The notes: generated from the sequence alone by a model not told the origin. A stretch of DNA of 12,322 nt from CAYUYV01 sp964561475 (GCA_964561475.1 CAZLPU010000111.1:1-12322); one strand, 5' to 3'. Positions 1 to 6,979 are shown, counted from the stretch's first letter. A program made the numbers and translations.

Positions 1-19
1 GGACCGCAGTCGCGGCCTT

Positions 20-50
20 GAGCATGATGCGGATTAAACGCCTCATGCTC
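20..50. repeat. Dispersed palindromic element, copy 1
   Basis: The arms at 20-31 (GAGCATGATGCG) and 39-50 (CGCCTCATGCTC) pair at 11 of 12 positions around the 7-nt loop GATTAAA. The outer 8 bp, GAGCATGA/TCATGCTC, are perfect. A related palindrome lies at 9859-9889, with GAGCGTGA/TCACGCTC arms. Both are intergenic, suggesting a repeat family of the genome. Its role (transcription end, protein-binding site or mobile palindrome) cannot be told from the sequence. Confidence 0.6.
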
Positions 51-148
51 TAAACCCATGAAGCCTGCGACAGGTACGGTTCTTCATCCGTGGCCCTACG
101 GTCCGGTCTTTTGGCAGAGATAACCTGGGTATCGAACAGAACATTGCC

Positions 149-232
149 GGAAACACGGCGCTCCTTCGGCCTGTTTCCGCCCTCCCGCCGCCTTCAAGCG
201 GAGGGAACGTCATCCCGCAACGCCGTGTTGCC
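149..232 (+). other. Structured intergenic region with alternative hairpins; possible small RNA or 5' UTR
   Basis: The arm at 149-160 (GGAAACACGGCG) pairs with 221-232 (CGCCGTGTTGCC) at 11 of 12 positions, enclosing a 60-nt interior. Inside it, 180-185 (CCCTCC) pairs with 200-205 (GGAGGG). The first arm can instead pair locally: 149-155 (GGAAACA) is perfectly complementary to 172-178 (TGTTTCC). The long and short pairings exclude each other. A terminator-like hairpin follows at 245-265. This could be a small RNA or a structured leader of the lipoprotein at 311. I compared it from memory with 6S RNA, SRP RNA and known riboswitches and could not assign it to any. Strand is assumed from the downstream T tract. 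Confidence 0.35.
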
Positions 233-244
233 TTGTGGACGGAG

Positions 245-265
245 GCGCGGTTGATCGCGCTTTTT
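245..265 (+). terminator. Terminator-like hairpin with T5 tract
   Basis: GCGCGG at 245-250 pairs with TCGCGC at 255-260 (five Watson-Crick pairs and one G-T) around a TTGA loop, directly followed by five T at 261-265. It could end a short upstream plus-strand transcript such as the structured candidate at 149-232, or act as an attenuator for the lipoprotein gene that starts 46 bases later. The short stem keeps confidence modest. Confidence 0.4.
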
Positions 266-310
266 GCGGGCTTCGGCCTGCGGTTCACACCCAACGGAAG
301 GGAGGCCATG

Positions 311-655
311 ATGACCTTTAAACCCGTTTCCTTTGTTGTTGCCGCGTCGCTTTTTGCCGTCGTCGGCTGTCAGAACGGCACGCAGCCCCAGCGGGATGCA
401 GCCCTTGGTGCGGCAGGCGGTGCGGCCCTGGGGGCCGCCATCAGCGAGGACAAGAAAACCGGCGCTCTGGTGGGCGGGGCCATCGGAGCCGCCGCAGGCT
501 ACTACACCGGCTGCCGCCGCCAGGGCGGCTGCTACATCGGCGGCACCCAGGTCAACAGCGGTCTTGTCTACGATGACCGGGCCGACCGATACTATTTCCG
601 CGATCCAAACTCAGGAGCAACCTACTGGCAGAACGGAGATATCCGGACTCAGTGA
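311..655 (+). CDS. Small glycine-zipper outer-membrane lipoprotein
   Basis: A 114-residue protein, most likely tethered to the outer membrane; no enzymatic role is apparent. It has a short N-terminal hydrophobic signal (residues 5-19) ending in a loose lipobox, VVGC, with Cys20 as the predicted lipidated residue. Residues 31-62 form a glycine/alanine-rich segment with GxxxG-like spacing (ALGAAGGAALG, then GGAIGAAAG), like the glycine-zipper region of 17-kDa surface-antigen and SlyB-type lipoproteins. The C-terminal third is polar and aromatic (Tyr94, Tyr95, Tyr105, Trp106), with Cys68 and Cys74 able to form a disulfide. The ATG at 311 lies 5 nt after GGAGG (301-305); the ATG at 308 would leave only 2 nt. 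The gene stands alone and converges on the sulfite-reductase cluster. The family is recognised only by composition and motif. Confidence 0.8.
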   Translation: MTFKPVSFVVAASLFAVVGCQNGTQPQRDAALGAAGGAALGAAISEDKKTGALVGGAIGAAAGYYTGCRRQGGCYIGGTQVNSGLVYDDRADRYYFRDPNSGATYWQNGDIRTQ

Positions 656-706
656 GGTGCGATCGGGCGTGAGAGAGGGATGATTGGTGCAGGGGGGGGC
701 AATTCC

Positions 707-725
707 CACCCTGAATTCATGGGTG
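707..725. terminator. Weak hairpin in the convergent gap
   Basis: CACCC (707-711) and GGGTG (721-725) flank the self-complementary TGAATTCA (712-719), giving a bulged hairpin between two convergent genes, the lipoprotein ending at 655 and DUF934 ending at 761. The position suits a shared bidirectional stop, but neither side carries a T tract, so this is only a candidate. Confidence 0.25.
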
Positions 726-760
726 AAAGACAGTGGACAAATGATTGCGGTCTGCGGAGT

Positions 761-1261
761 CTATCCCGCTGCATCCCCATGCCGTTCGGAGAGCACTCCT
801 GAACGGCCGTCGCCGGTGGTTTGGTAGAACACTTTTTGTTCTTCCATGGCCTCTTTCCAGTCGTCGAGGGCGAAGCGGTCGTCGATCTGGAAAGTGTCGA
901 TGCCGCAGCGGGCCATGAAAAGCCATTGGTCGCGCAGGACATCGCCCACGGCGCGCAGCTCGCCTTGATAGCCCATCCGTTCCCGGAGCAGGCGGGCAGT
1001 GGAGTAGGCGCGGCCGTCCTTGAAGGCGGGGAACTCCAGGGCGATCAGGGCAAAACGGTCCAGGTCCTGGGTGATCTGCCCGGCATTGTGATGGCTTTCC
1101 AGCACGACCCCGAGGGGGCCGCTATGTCCCAGCAGGCGCTCCCGGTCCGCAAGCCAGCGCTCCAGGGGGACGAGGACCGGCTGGTTGTCATGGGGATCAG
1201 CACCGTCCTCAAGCAGGAGCCAGGGATCCTCGACGGGTTCTCCACCCTTAATCAGTGCCAT
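761..1261 (-). CDS. DUF934 protein associated with sulfite reductase
   Basis: A 166-residue protein of the DUF934 (COG3749) family, which is typically encoded beside assimilatory sulfite reductase and often annotated as an oxidoreductase-associated protein. Its biochemical role is not settled. The family core is clear at residues 76-124: a DGRAYSTARLLRER segment followed by GELRAVGDVLRDQ and a late RCGIDTF motif. The start at 1261 has an excellent Shine-Dalgarno sequence, AAGGAGG, 6 nt upstream and inside the end of cysI. The two genes overlap by 14 bp (1248-1261), which strongly suggests translational coupling. The open frame extends upstream to 1525, but that part only shadows cysI. It is the last gene of the cluster; no siroheme synthase or APS/PAPS reductase follows. 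Confidence 0.9.
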   Translation of the reverse strand: MALIKGGEPVEDPWLLLEDGADPHDNQPVLVPLERWLADRERLLGHSGPLGVVLESHHNAGQITQDLDRFALIALEFPAFKDGRAYSTARLLRERMGYQGELRAVGDVLRDQWLFMARCGIDTFQIDDRFALDDWKEAMEEQKVFYQTTGDGRSGVLSERHGDAAG

Positions 1262-2906
1262 AAAGGGCCTCCTTGAAAGGTGTCTTGCCGACCCGGCGGT
1301 AGGTGTCGAGGAACCGTTCCCCATCCGTCCGCAGGCTGAGATAAGTGTCCACCACGGTGTCGATGGCGCCGGGCACCTCTTCCTCCGGGAAGGCAGGGCC
1401 GACAATATCCCCGATCGAGGCGGTTTCGTCACCGCTGCCGCCCAGGGTGATCTGGTAGAACTCGATGCCCTTCTTGTCCACGCCCAGAATGCCGATATGG
1501 CCCACATGGTGGTGGCCGCAGGCATTGATGCAGCCGGAGATCTTGACCTTCAGTTCCCCAATTTCGTGCTGACGCTCAAGATCGGCGAACCGGTTGGAAA
1601 TGGCCTGGGCAATGGGAATGGCCCGGGCATTGGCCAGATTGCAGTAGTCAAGACCGGGACAGCAGATGATATCGGACACCTGGGCCAGATTGGGGGTGGC
1701 CAGATTGTGCGCCCGCAGACTATCCCAGACCGCGAACAGGTCCCGCTTGGCCACATGGGGCAGCACCAGGTTCTGTTCGTGGGTCACCCGGATCTCGCTG
1801 AACCCGTAGGCATCGGCCAGATCGGCGATGGCTTCCATTTGAACGTCCGTGGCATCCCCGGGAATGCCGCCGATGGGCTTCAGGGAGATATTGGCGATGA
1901 TGTAACCGGGCTGGCGGTGGGCCACGCAGTTGTTGGCCACCCATTCCGCGAAGGCCGGATGGTCCGCCTTCTTTGCCTCAAACCCTGCGTCATCGTCGTC
2001 GAGAGCCTCGAAGGGTGGGGGGGCGAAATAGGCAGTGATGCGGTCGATTTCCGCCTGGGGCAGGGGCTGGTCCATGGTGCCCTTGAGGGCGGCATATTCC
2101 TCTTCCACGAGACGGACGAACTCTTCCGTCCCCGTCTCATGCACCAGGATCTTCACCCGCGCCTTGTACAGATTATCCCGGCGCCCGAGGCTGTTATAGA
2201 CCCGCATGACCGCTTCGAGATAGCTCAGAAGCTCCGGCTTGGGCACGAAGGGGTTGACCAGCTTGGCGATCATGGGGGTGCGCCCCTGGCCGCCGCCCAC
2301 ATAGACCTTGTAGCCCACATCCCCCGCATCGTTCCGGACAATCTGTATGCCGATGTCATGGACCTGGATCGCGGCCCGGTCGGTTTCCGCGCCCGTTACG
2401 GCGATCTTGAACTTCCGGGGCAGGAAGGAAAATTCCGGATGGAAGGTGGACCACTGGCGCAGGATTTCAGAGGTGATGCGCGGATCTTCCACCTCATCGG
2501 CGCTCGCGCCGGCATACTGGTCGGCGGTGACATTGCGGATGCAGTTGCCGCTGGTCTGGATGGCATGCATTTCCACCTCAGCCAGGTCATCCAGAATGTC
2601 GGGAATGTCACCCAGTTTCGGCCAGTTGTACTGAATGTTCTGGCGGGTGGTGAAGTGGCCATAGCCCTTGTCATAGACCCGGGCCACATGGGCGAGCTTG
2701 CGCAACTGGTTCGAAGACAGGGTGCCATAGGGAATGGCCACCCGCAGCATGTAGGCGTGGAGCTGGAGATAGACCCCGTTCATCAGGCGCAGGGGCTTGA
2801 ATTGGTCTTCGGTCAGCTCACCGCTTAGGCGACGGGCCACCTGGCCCCGGAACTGGCGGACACGGTCCATGACCAGGGTCCGGTCGAATTCATCGTAACG
2901 GTACAT
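1248..2906 (-). CDS. cysI: Assimilatory sulfite reductase hemoprotein (nitrite/sulfite reductase family)
   Basis: A cytoplasmic siroheme/[4Fe-4S] enzyme of 552 residues that reduces sulfite to sulfide with six electrons for cysteine synthesis. The cofactor cysteines are all present: Cys416 and Cys422 (C-x5-C, in CCPGLDYCN) and Cys459 and Cys463 (C-x3-C, in GCINACGHHH). The N-terminal ferredoxin-like half carries TTRQNIQYNW (86-95) and the NCIRNV segment around Arg124, both typical siroheme-pocket regions. The length fits the compact, ferredoxin-dependent-like class. No flavoprotein CysJ is encoded nearby, so the electron donor is probably encoded elsewhere. Start 2906 (MYRYDEF) is chosen because the frame upstream to 3041 has no family similarity. 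Neighbours on both sides are the usual sulfite-reductase companions DUF2849 and DUF934. A nitrite reductase role is possible for the superfamily, but this context argues for sulfite. Confidence 0.95.
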   Translation of the reverse strand: MYRYDEFDRTLVMDRVRQFRGQVARRLSGELTEDQFKPLRLMNGVYLQLHAYMLRVAIPYGTLSSNQLRKLAHVARVYDKGYGHFTTRQNIQYNWPKLGDIPDILDDLAEVEMHAIQTSGNCIRNVTADQYAGASADEVEDPRITSEILRQWSTFHPEFSFLPRKFKIAVTGAETDRAAIQVHDIGIQIVRNDAGDVGYKVYVGGGQGRTPMIAKLVNPFVPKPELLSYLEAVMRVYNSLGRRDNLYKARVKILVHETGTEEFVRLVEEEYAALKGTMDQPLPQAEIDRITAYFAPPPFEALDDDDAGFEAKKADHPAFAEWVANNCVAHRQPGYIIANISLKPIGGIPGDATDVQMEAIADLADAYGFSEIRVTHEQNLVLPHVAKRDLFAVWDSLRAHNLATPNLAQVSDIICCPGLDYCNLANARAIPIAQAISNRFADLERQHEIGELKVKISGCINACGHHHVGHIGILGVDKKGIEFYQITLGGSGDETASIGDIVGPAFPEEEVPGAIDTVVDTYLSLRTDGERFLDTYRRVGKTPFKEALYGTD

Positions 2907-3015
2907 GGCTGCTCTCGTTTTCTCGCTCGCTGTGCCTCTCCAGAGGAGGGGGCTTGCGCGGTGGCGGCGCCCGCCTGCCAGGATTGGAGCACCCGGCCGC
3001 GGCCTTGATGGTGCG

Positions 3016-3363
3016 TCAGTGCTGGGCCGGGGTGTCCCCACTTCCGGTGCTGCTTGTTTGCGTGTCCACCGTATCGGTGCGGGCGGTGGGTCCGAAGGCC
3101 CGAATGAACTCCCGTGCGGAAATCGGGGCGATCTGGCCGTCCCGGATGGTCACGTCGAACGGATAGATGGCGACGACGATCCGCGCGGTCTCATCAGCTT
3201 CGGCCTTGGCGACCCAGGGTTCAACGTCGTCGTCCAAGCCAATGGGATGGGCGTGGGCGAACTGCTCGGTCCAGGATTTGTCGGCGGTCATGTAAATGAC
3301 CACGCCGTCGCGGAGCCGGTTTGCGGTCACCACCTGTGGGTGCTTGCGGGCGGGCACGTGCAT
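3016..3363 (-). CDS. DUF2849 protein, first gene of the sulfite-reductase cluster
   Basis: A 115-residue soluble protein of the DUF2849 family, a small domain commonly found just upstream of sulfite reductase in alphaproteobacteria; function unknown. The recognisable part is residues 11-92: VTANRLRDGVVIYM, then a DETARIVVAIYPFDV segment and a C-terminal ISAREFIRAFGP. Residues 93-115 are a Thr/Ser/Asp-rich tail. The ATG at 3363 abuts the Shine-Dalgarno sequence AAAGGAG with no spacer. The in-frame GTG two codons on (3357) would have a 6-nt spacer and may be the real start. The gap to cysI is 109 bp, short enough for one transcript. A regulatory, scaffolding or electron-transfer accessory role for CysI is a guess from context. 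Confidence 0.85.
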   Translation of the reverse strand: MHVPARKHPQVVTANRLRDGVVIYMTADKSWTEQFAHAHPIGLDDDVEPWVAKAEADETARIVVAIYPFDVTIRDGQIAPISAREFIRAFGPTARTDTVDTQTSSTGSGDTPAQH

Positions 3364-3392
3364 CTCCTTTGGCCATGACGTTTACGGGCGGG

Positions 3393-3420
3393 CCTTGACG
3401 AGTGGTCCTTGACGAGTGGT
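3393..3420. repeat. Perfect 14-bp tandem repeat upstream of the sulfite-reductase cluster
   Basis: CCTTGACGAGTGGT occurs twice in immediate succession (3393-3406 and 3407-3420). A degenerate third copy, CCGGGACAAGTTGGT, follows at 3421-3435. The array starts 30 bases upstream of the DUF2849 start, so it lies in the likely promoter or leader region. It may be a pair of regulator binding sites or a recent small duplication. Confidence 0.75.
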
Positions 3421-3552
3421 CCGGGACAAGTTGGTTGGGGCCAAGGCACCCGGGCCGGTTCCTTTCACACAGATGACCCCGTTCTATTCTCCATCAATAC
3501 CCGCGTAAAATATTCAGATCACAGCAGAACAGTGTGGAATACCGGTGACGGG

Positions 3553-4365
3553 TCAGTCGGGACTGCTCAGGGTGCTTTCATGCCAGCCCTCCAGAAGCCG
3601 GCGTTCGAGGGCCGAAAGGGCCGCGTAGATGGCAATGCCCATCAGGGAGAGCAGAACCAGGGCCGCGAACATATTGGGGATTTCCAGGCGGTTGCGCGCC
3701 TCCATGATCCGCCAAGCCAGCCCTCCGGACTGGCCGGATCCGGCAATGAATTCTGCGGTGACCACAGCAATCAGGCTGAGGCCCCCGGAAATCTTGATGC
3801 CTGCAAGCATGTAGGGCAAGGCGCTGGGCAGGCGCAGGCGCCAGAGCACCTGCCAGGGGCTCGCGCCGTAAAGGGTGAACAGGTCCCGCAGATTGGGGTC
3901 CACGGACCGCAGGCCCACCATGGTATTCGCCAGCACCGGAAAAAAGGCGACGATCACCGCAAGGATCAAAAGCGCGAGCCGGGGCTGGTCAACGCCGACC
4001 CAGATGATCACTAGCGGGGCAATGGCCACAATCGGCGTGACCTGAAGAATGACCGCGTAGGGAAACAGGGCCCGCTCCAGAAGGCGGCTCTGGCTGAACA
4101 GGATGGCGAGGCTCACCGCGCCGCCCACCGCCAGAACGAACGCCGCGGCGGTCAGCCCGAGGGTCACGGCAGCGGCGCCGAACAGCTTCGGCCCGTGGTC
4201 CACGAGTGCCACGGCAATGGCGCTGGGGGCGGGGAGAATGTAGCGGGGCACGTCCATCCCATGGACCGCGATTTCCCAGACGGCGAGGACGAGCAGGCCG
4301 AACAGGGCCGGCACTGACCTGTCGAAGACCCGCTCCACCTTTGCCGGGGCGTCTTTTCCCATCAT
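3553..4365 (-). CDS. ABC importer permease, SsuC/TauC/ThiX-like
   Basis: Inner-membrane permease of 270 residues in the BPD_transp_1 family that serves sulfonate, taurine, nitrate and thiamine-pyrimidine importers. Hydrophobic segments lie near residues 17-35, 62-90, 103-124, 128-150, 190-208 and 230-252. The cytoplasmic EAA coupling loop is clear at 167-190 (GASPWQVLWRLRLP, then ALPYMLAGI). The family motif TAEFIAG is at 203-209, followed by a glycine-rich stretch. The start ATG at 4365 overlaps the stop of the ATPase gene by four bases (ATGA), with a GGAG 8 nt upstream inside that gene, so the pair should be translationally coupled. Substrate cannot be read from the permease. The nearby sulfite reductase makes a sulfonate attractive, but thiamine precursor or another small organic compound is equally possible. 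Confidence 0.92.
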   Translation of the reverse strand: MMGKDAPAKVERVFDRSVPALFGLLVLAVWEIAVHGMDVPRYILPAPSAIAVALVDHGPKLFGAAAVTLGLTAAAFVLAVGGAVSLAILFSQSRLLERALFPYAVILQVTPIVAIAPLVIIWVGVDQPRLALLILAVIVAFFPVLANTMVGLRSVDPNLRDLFTLYGASPWQVLWRLRLPSALPYMLAGIKISGGLSLIAVVTAEFIAGSGQSGGLAWRIMEARNRLEIPNMFAALVLLSLMGIAIYAALSALERRLLEGWHESTLSSPD

Positions 4366-5216
4366 GACCGGCTCTCCTCGATCCCCGCATGGAGACTGGC
4401 GGAAACCCGGGCCGCCAAGGCATTGAATGCCACGGTGGTGCGGATGTCCGGCCCGCGATCCCCTTCATGAGCCAGTTTGTCTGTGTTCTGATTTTCGGGC
4501 AGATCCCCAGGCAAATCCACCGGCAGAATCTCGCGGATCCGGCCCGGACGGGGGCTCATGACGGCAATTTCCTGGGACAGATAGACGGCTTCGCTCACCG
4601 AATGGGTCACGAATACGGTGGTGACACCCTGATGGCGCCAAAGCCGGAGCAGATCGTCATTGAGAGCGTGCCGGGTGATTTCATCCAGGGCGGCGAAAGG
4701 CTCGTCCAGAAGCAGGATCCGGGGACGGGTCACCAGGGCCCGGGCCAGGGAGACCCGCATTTTCATGCCGCCGGACAATTGCCGGGGCAGACGCTGGCTG
4801 AAAGCTTCCAGCCCGACCATGGCGAGGGCGCCGTTTACCCGGTCCGAAATGGTCTCTTGGTCCTGAGTGCTGGAGAGGCGGAAGGGCAGGGCCACATTCT
4901 CGAACACGTTGGCCCAGGGCATCAGGGTCGGCTCCTGGAAGACGAAGCCGATGGGGTGGCCAGGATTGGCCCCATCGTTATCGCCCTCATCGGTGTCGCC
5001 TACATCGGTGTCGTTCCCATCGGGAACGCCGGTAATGGTGCCGGTGCTGGGCGGGGACAGGCCTGCGATCAGGCGCAGCAGGGTGCTCTTGCCGCATCCG
5101 GATGGTCCCAACAGGGTCAGGAAGCGTCCCGGCGCAATGGTGAGGTCTGCTGGCGCCAGGGCCAGGGTGCCGTCGGGGTAGCGTTTGCTGACGCCGCTGA
5201 GGCGGATTTCGTCCAT
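4362..5216 (-). CDS. ABC importer ATPase, SsuB/TauB/ThiZ-like, with an acidic repeat insertion
   Basis: Cytoplasmic ATPase subunit of 284 residues. All motifs are intact: Walker A GPSGCGKST (37-45), Q-loop FVFQEPTLMPW with Gln94, signature LSGG (147-150), Walker B ILLLDEP (167-173, catalytic Glu172) and switch His205 (VTHS). The oddity is residues 63-85, a Gly/Asp-rich stretch with pentapeptide periodicity (TDVGD, TDEGD) between the segment after Walker A and the Q-loop, where relatives usually have a short turn. It is encoded by the 15-bp repeat at 4973-5032. The C-terminal region (about 233-284) is longer than the minimal domain. RBS AAAAGGGG lies 4 nt before the start at 5216. The gene overlaps the permease by four bases, and the substrate-binding protein is two genes upstream. 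Confidence 0.93.
   Translation of the reverse strand: MDEIRLSGVSKRYPDGTLALAPADLTIAPGRFLTLLGPSGCGKSTLLRLIAGLSPPSTGTITGVPDGNDTDVGDTDEGDNDGANPGHPIGFVFQEPTLMPWANVFENVALPFRLSSTQDQETISDRVNGALAMVGLEAFSQRLPRQLSGGMKMRVSLARALVTRPRILLLDEPFAALDEITRHALNDDLLRLWRHQGVTTVFVTHSVSEAVYLSQEIAVMSPRPGRIREILPVDLPGDLPENQNTDKLAHEGDRGPDIRTTVAFNALAARVSASLHAGIEESRS
4973..5032. repeat. In-frame 15-bp minisatellite within the ABC ATPase gene
   Basis: Four consecutive 15-bp units begin with CATCG at 4973, 4988, 5003 and 5018. The two middle units share CATCGGTGTCG exactly (4988-4998 and 5003-5013), and the outer units are diverged. Because 15 is divisible by three, the array keeps the reading frame and encodes the acidic pentapeptide stretch around residues 62-82 of the ATPase. 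Confidence 0.8.
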
Positions 5217-5297
5217 GGCACCCCTTTTACATTCACCGGGCTACATTCTCGCCGGGCCAATCCCTGACCGCTTTCAGTGGGCGCATGCTCCGGCCGC

Positions 5298-5314
5298 CGC
5301 CCCGCCGCGGGGCG
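5298..5314. other. GC-rich hairpin between the ligase and ABC ATPase genes
   Basis: CGCCCCG (5298-5304) and CGGGGCG (5308-5314) form a perfect 7-bp stem with a 3-nt loop, eight bases past the stop of the ligase gene in the direction of transcription. No T tract follows, so it is not a standard terminator; it could stabilise the mRNA end or slow polymerase. Confidence 0.4.
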
Positions 5315-5321
5315 AAGCCGC

Positions 5322-6788
5322 TTACCGGTATCCCCGGGTCCGGATCGGCGCGCGAATGCCCCCTGGCGGTTTGAGCCGGTCAAAGCCTCCGGACCGGCCC
5401 CCGGGACGTGCCCGGGCCGGACCGGCTGCCCGCTTGGATGCTGGCGGCGGCGGTGGCGGTGTGGCCGGTGCCGGCATGGGAGCAACCGGTGTGGGGCGCT
5501 GGGCCTCCGCAAGGGCGATAGCAAAGCCCATGATGGTCCAGAAAGGAATACCGCCCTGGGGCCCTTCCAGGAAGTTGTCGAAGGAGGAGGCCACCATGAT
5601 CCCCAGAACATAGGCCATGAGCCAGAGATTGATCGCCGCAAGCTCCCGTTTGCCGTCCCGTTCCGCCCGGAAATAGCATTGCAGCATCACGACGTAGAAG
5701 GTCAGCAGAACCCCGATCCAGAGAAGCAATCCGGGCACGCCCCCTCTGCCCAATAGGTTCATATGGACATTGTGCGGACTTCGGTTCCCGGAGTGGTCGG
5801 CGAACCCGTCCACTTCACTGTGGGAAATGCCGTAGCCCCGGCCCAACCAGAATTTCTCCCCGTAAATCGTGTCGTCGATGATGCTGGCCCACCAGGTCAG
5901 GCGCCATTCTTCCGTCTCGTCGAGCACGTCCTTGTCCTGTTCAGAGACGAGGCTGAGGACGTTGGTCATGAGCTGTTCGCCGGAGAAGACCCGACCGCCG
6001 CCCAAGGGGATCTCGATATTCAGGACAAAGAACAGGGCGATGAAGGCCAGGGCCGGGGCCACCATTTTCATCATCCGGTTCATGGGCCGGAACAGGGTCA
6101 CCAGAAGACCGGCGCAGGCAATGGCCACGAACCCGCCCCGGGCCCGGGACAGCACCAGGGCCGTGGAGAGGGCCAGAATGCCCCACATCATGATTTCCTG
6201 AAGGGGCAGGCGGAACTTCTTCTTGCGCGGAAAGACCTGGTGCAGACCCAGGGCCATGAACGCCAGCGCCCCTGCAGTATGGGCGCCCAGATCCGACGCC
6301 TTCACCATGATCAGGGAGGCATCGGTGCCCGGCCATTTGGGCAGGGAGGTGTAGAGAATTTCCGTCACCAGAAGACCGGCGGCCCCCACCAGAACGGTGA
6401 TCGGGAAAATGCGCCCGTAGAGATTGGGCACGGCTTCGATCTTGTTGTTCTTGATCAGAATGCCGCCGATCACATAGGCGAACAGGGCATATCCCCAGAG
6501 CACCGCATCCCTGAGCGTATCAAGCCCATACTGGTCAACGTAGGGCAGGGTGCGCAGGGCGTTCCAGATCATGAAAACGAAAATGGCCCAAGCGAGGGGG
6601 GAATGGAGCACCCGGGATGACCAGCCGCCCAGCATCATCACGCCCATGCCCAGCGCCAGGGAAATCTCGCCGATGAACAACGGCTTCAGGCCGATATAGG
6701 CGAAGCCCTTGTCCAGGGCCATGTAGCCTGCCATCACGAAGGCAAAGTAGCTGAGATAGAGGTGGCTGATTTTCGCGTCTTGCTGCAT
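5322..6788 (-). CDS. O-antigen ligase/polymerase-like polytopic membrane protein
   Basis: A 488-residue inner-membrane protein resembling the Wzy_C/O-antigen ligase family, which transfers or polymerises polysaccharide on a lipid carrier at the periplasmic face. About ten or more hydrophobic segments are visible (for example 8-27, 66-80, 97-113, 127-147, 200-214, 218-233, 242-260, 352-370, 386-402, 413-429). The long loop 261-350 matches the family's large periplasmic loop. Just before it is an SRARGG motif (214-219), and the loop ends with PHNVHMNLLGRGG (338-350), including His339. The C-terminal tail (431-488) is proline- then Arg/Gly-rich, with six prolines at 444-449. A GTG start at 6836 would add 16 residues; 6788 is preferred because the hydrophobic core starts just after it, but no strong RBS decides it. 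No other polysaccharide gene is nearby, so the substrate is unknown. Confidence 0.8.
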   Translation of the reverse strand: MQQDAKISHLYLSYFAFVMAGYMALDKGFAYIGLKPLFIGEISLALGMGVMMLGGWSSRVLHSPLAWAIFVFMIWNALRTLPYVDQYGLDTLRDAVLWGYALFAYVIGGILIKNNKIEAVPNLYGRIFPITVLVGAAGLLVTEILYTSLPKWPGTDASLIMVKASDLGAHTAGALAFMALGLHQVFPRKKKFRLPLQEIMMWGILALSTALVLSRARGGFVAIACAGLLVTLFRPMNRMMKMVAPALAFIALFFVLNIEIPLGGGRVFSGEQLMTNVLSLVSEQDKDVLDETEEWRLTWWASIIDDTIYGEKFWLGRGYGISHSEVDGFADHSGNRSPHNVHMNLLGRGGVPGLLLWIGVLLTFYVVMLQCYFRAERDGKRELAAINLWLMAYVLGIMVASSFDNFLEGPQGGIPFWTIMGFAIALAEAQRPTPVAPMPAPATPPPPPPASKRAAGPARARPGGRSGGFDRLKPPGGIRAPIRTRGYR

Positions 6789-6936
6789 GGCTCTGTAACG
6801 ACCGGCTTTTTGAGTACTCACTGGGATCGCGTGCACCAGTCAGGGGCTCAGGCAGCGCGGACGCCAGGGGCATGCCCCCAGGTTCCGCCGGCTTTCCCCC
6901 CGACAGTCCATCCCCACGGATCGTTGTGCATAGCAC

Positions 6937-6965
6937 AAACCCGGCCAGGACGGCAGTGGCCGGGT
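6937..6965 (-). terminator. Intrinsic terminator after the substrate-binding protein gene
   Basis: On the minus strand ACCCGGCCA pairs perfectly with TGGCCGGGT (plus-strand arms 6939-6947 and 6957-6965), a 9-bp stem with a 9-nt loop, followed by TTTGT. It lies 15 bases past the stop of the substrate-binding protein gene. It should end or reduce that transcript before the ligase gene. Confidence 0.65.
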
Positions 6966-6979
6966 GTTCACAGCGGGTT

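Larger units (their letters stand above)
1..310. other. Gene-free leader region upstream of the first lipoprotein
   Basis: I find no convincing gene in this stretch. The one sizeable open frame, on the minus strand at 43-309, has no recognisable domain and an arginine/proline-rich composition typical of a chance frame in GC-rich DNA. What the stretch does hold is secondary structure: a perfect-armed palindrome at 20-50, mutually exclusive hairpins between 149 and 232, a terminator-like hairpin with five T at 245-265, and a UUCG-capped hairpin at 266-281 (GCGGGC-TTCG-GCCTGC). A ribosome binding site follows at 301-305. No clear promoter hexamers stand out. Confidence 0.6.

Noticed and set aside
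100..265. 6S RNA or SRP RNA gene
   Set aside because: A long hairpin is present, but the conserved bubble or the SRP tetraloop and helix-8 motif are not recognisable, so only a generic structured-RNA call is made.
43..309. Minus-strand open frame in the leader region
   Set aside because: No RBS, no domain, and it covers the hairpin structures; composition looks random.
1185..2828. Long plus-strand open frame opposite cysI
   Set aside because: It is antisense to a clearly identified enzyme, has no domain, and is Gly/His/Asp-rich as expected for a reverse-strand frame in GC-rich coding DNA.
2906..3041. Longer N-terminus for CysI starting at 3041
   Set aside because: The extra 45 residues lack family similarity, while MYRYDEFD at 2906 fits the usual start of these proteins.
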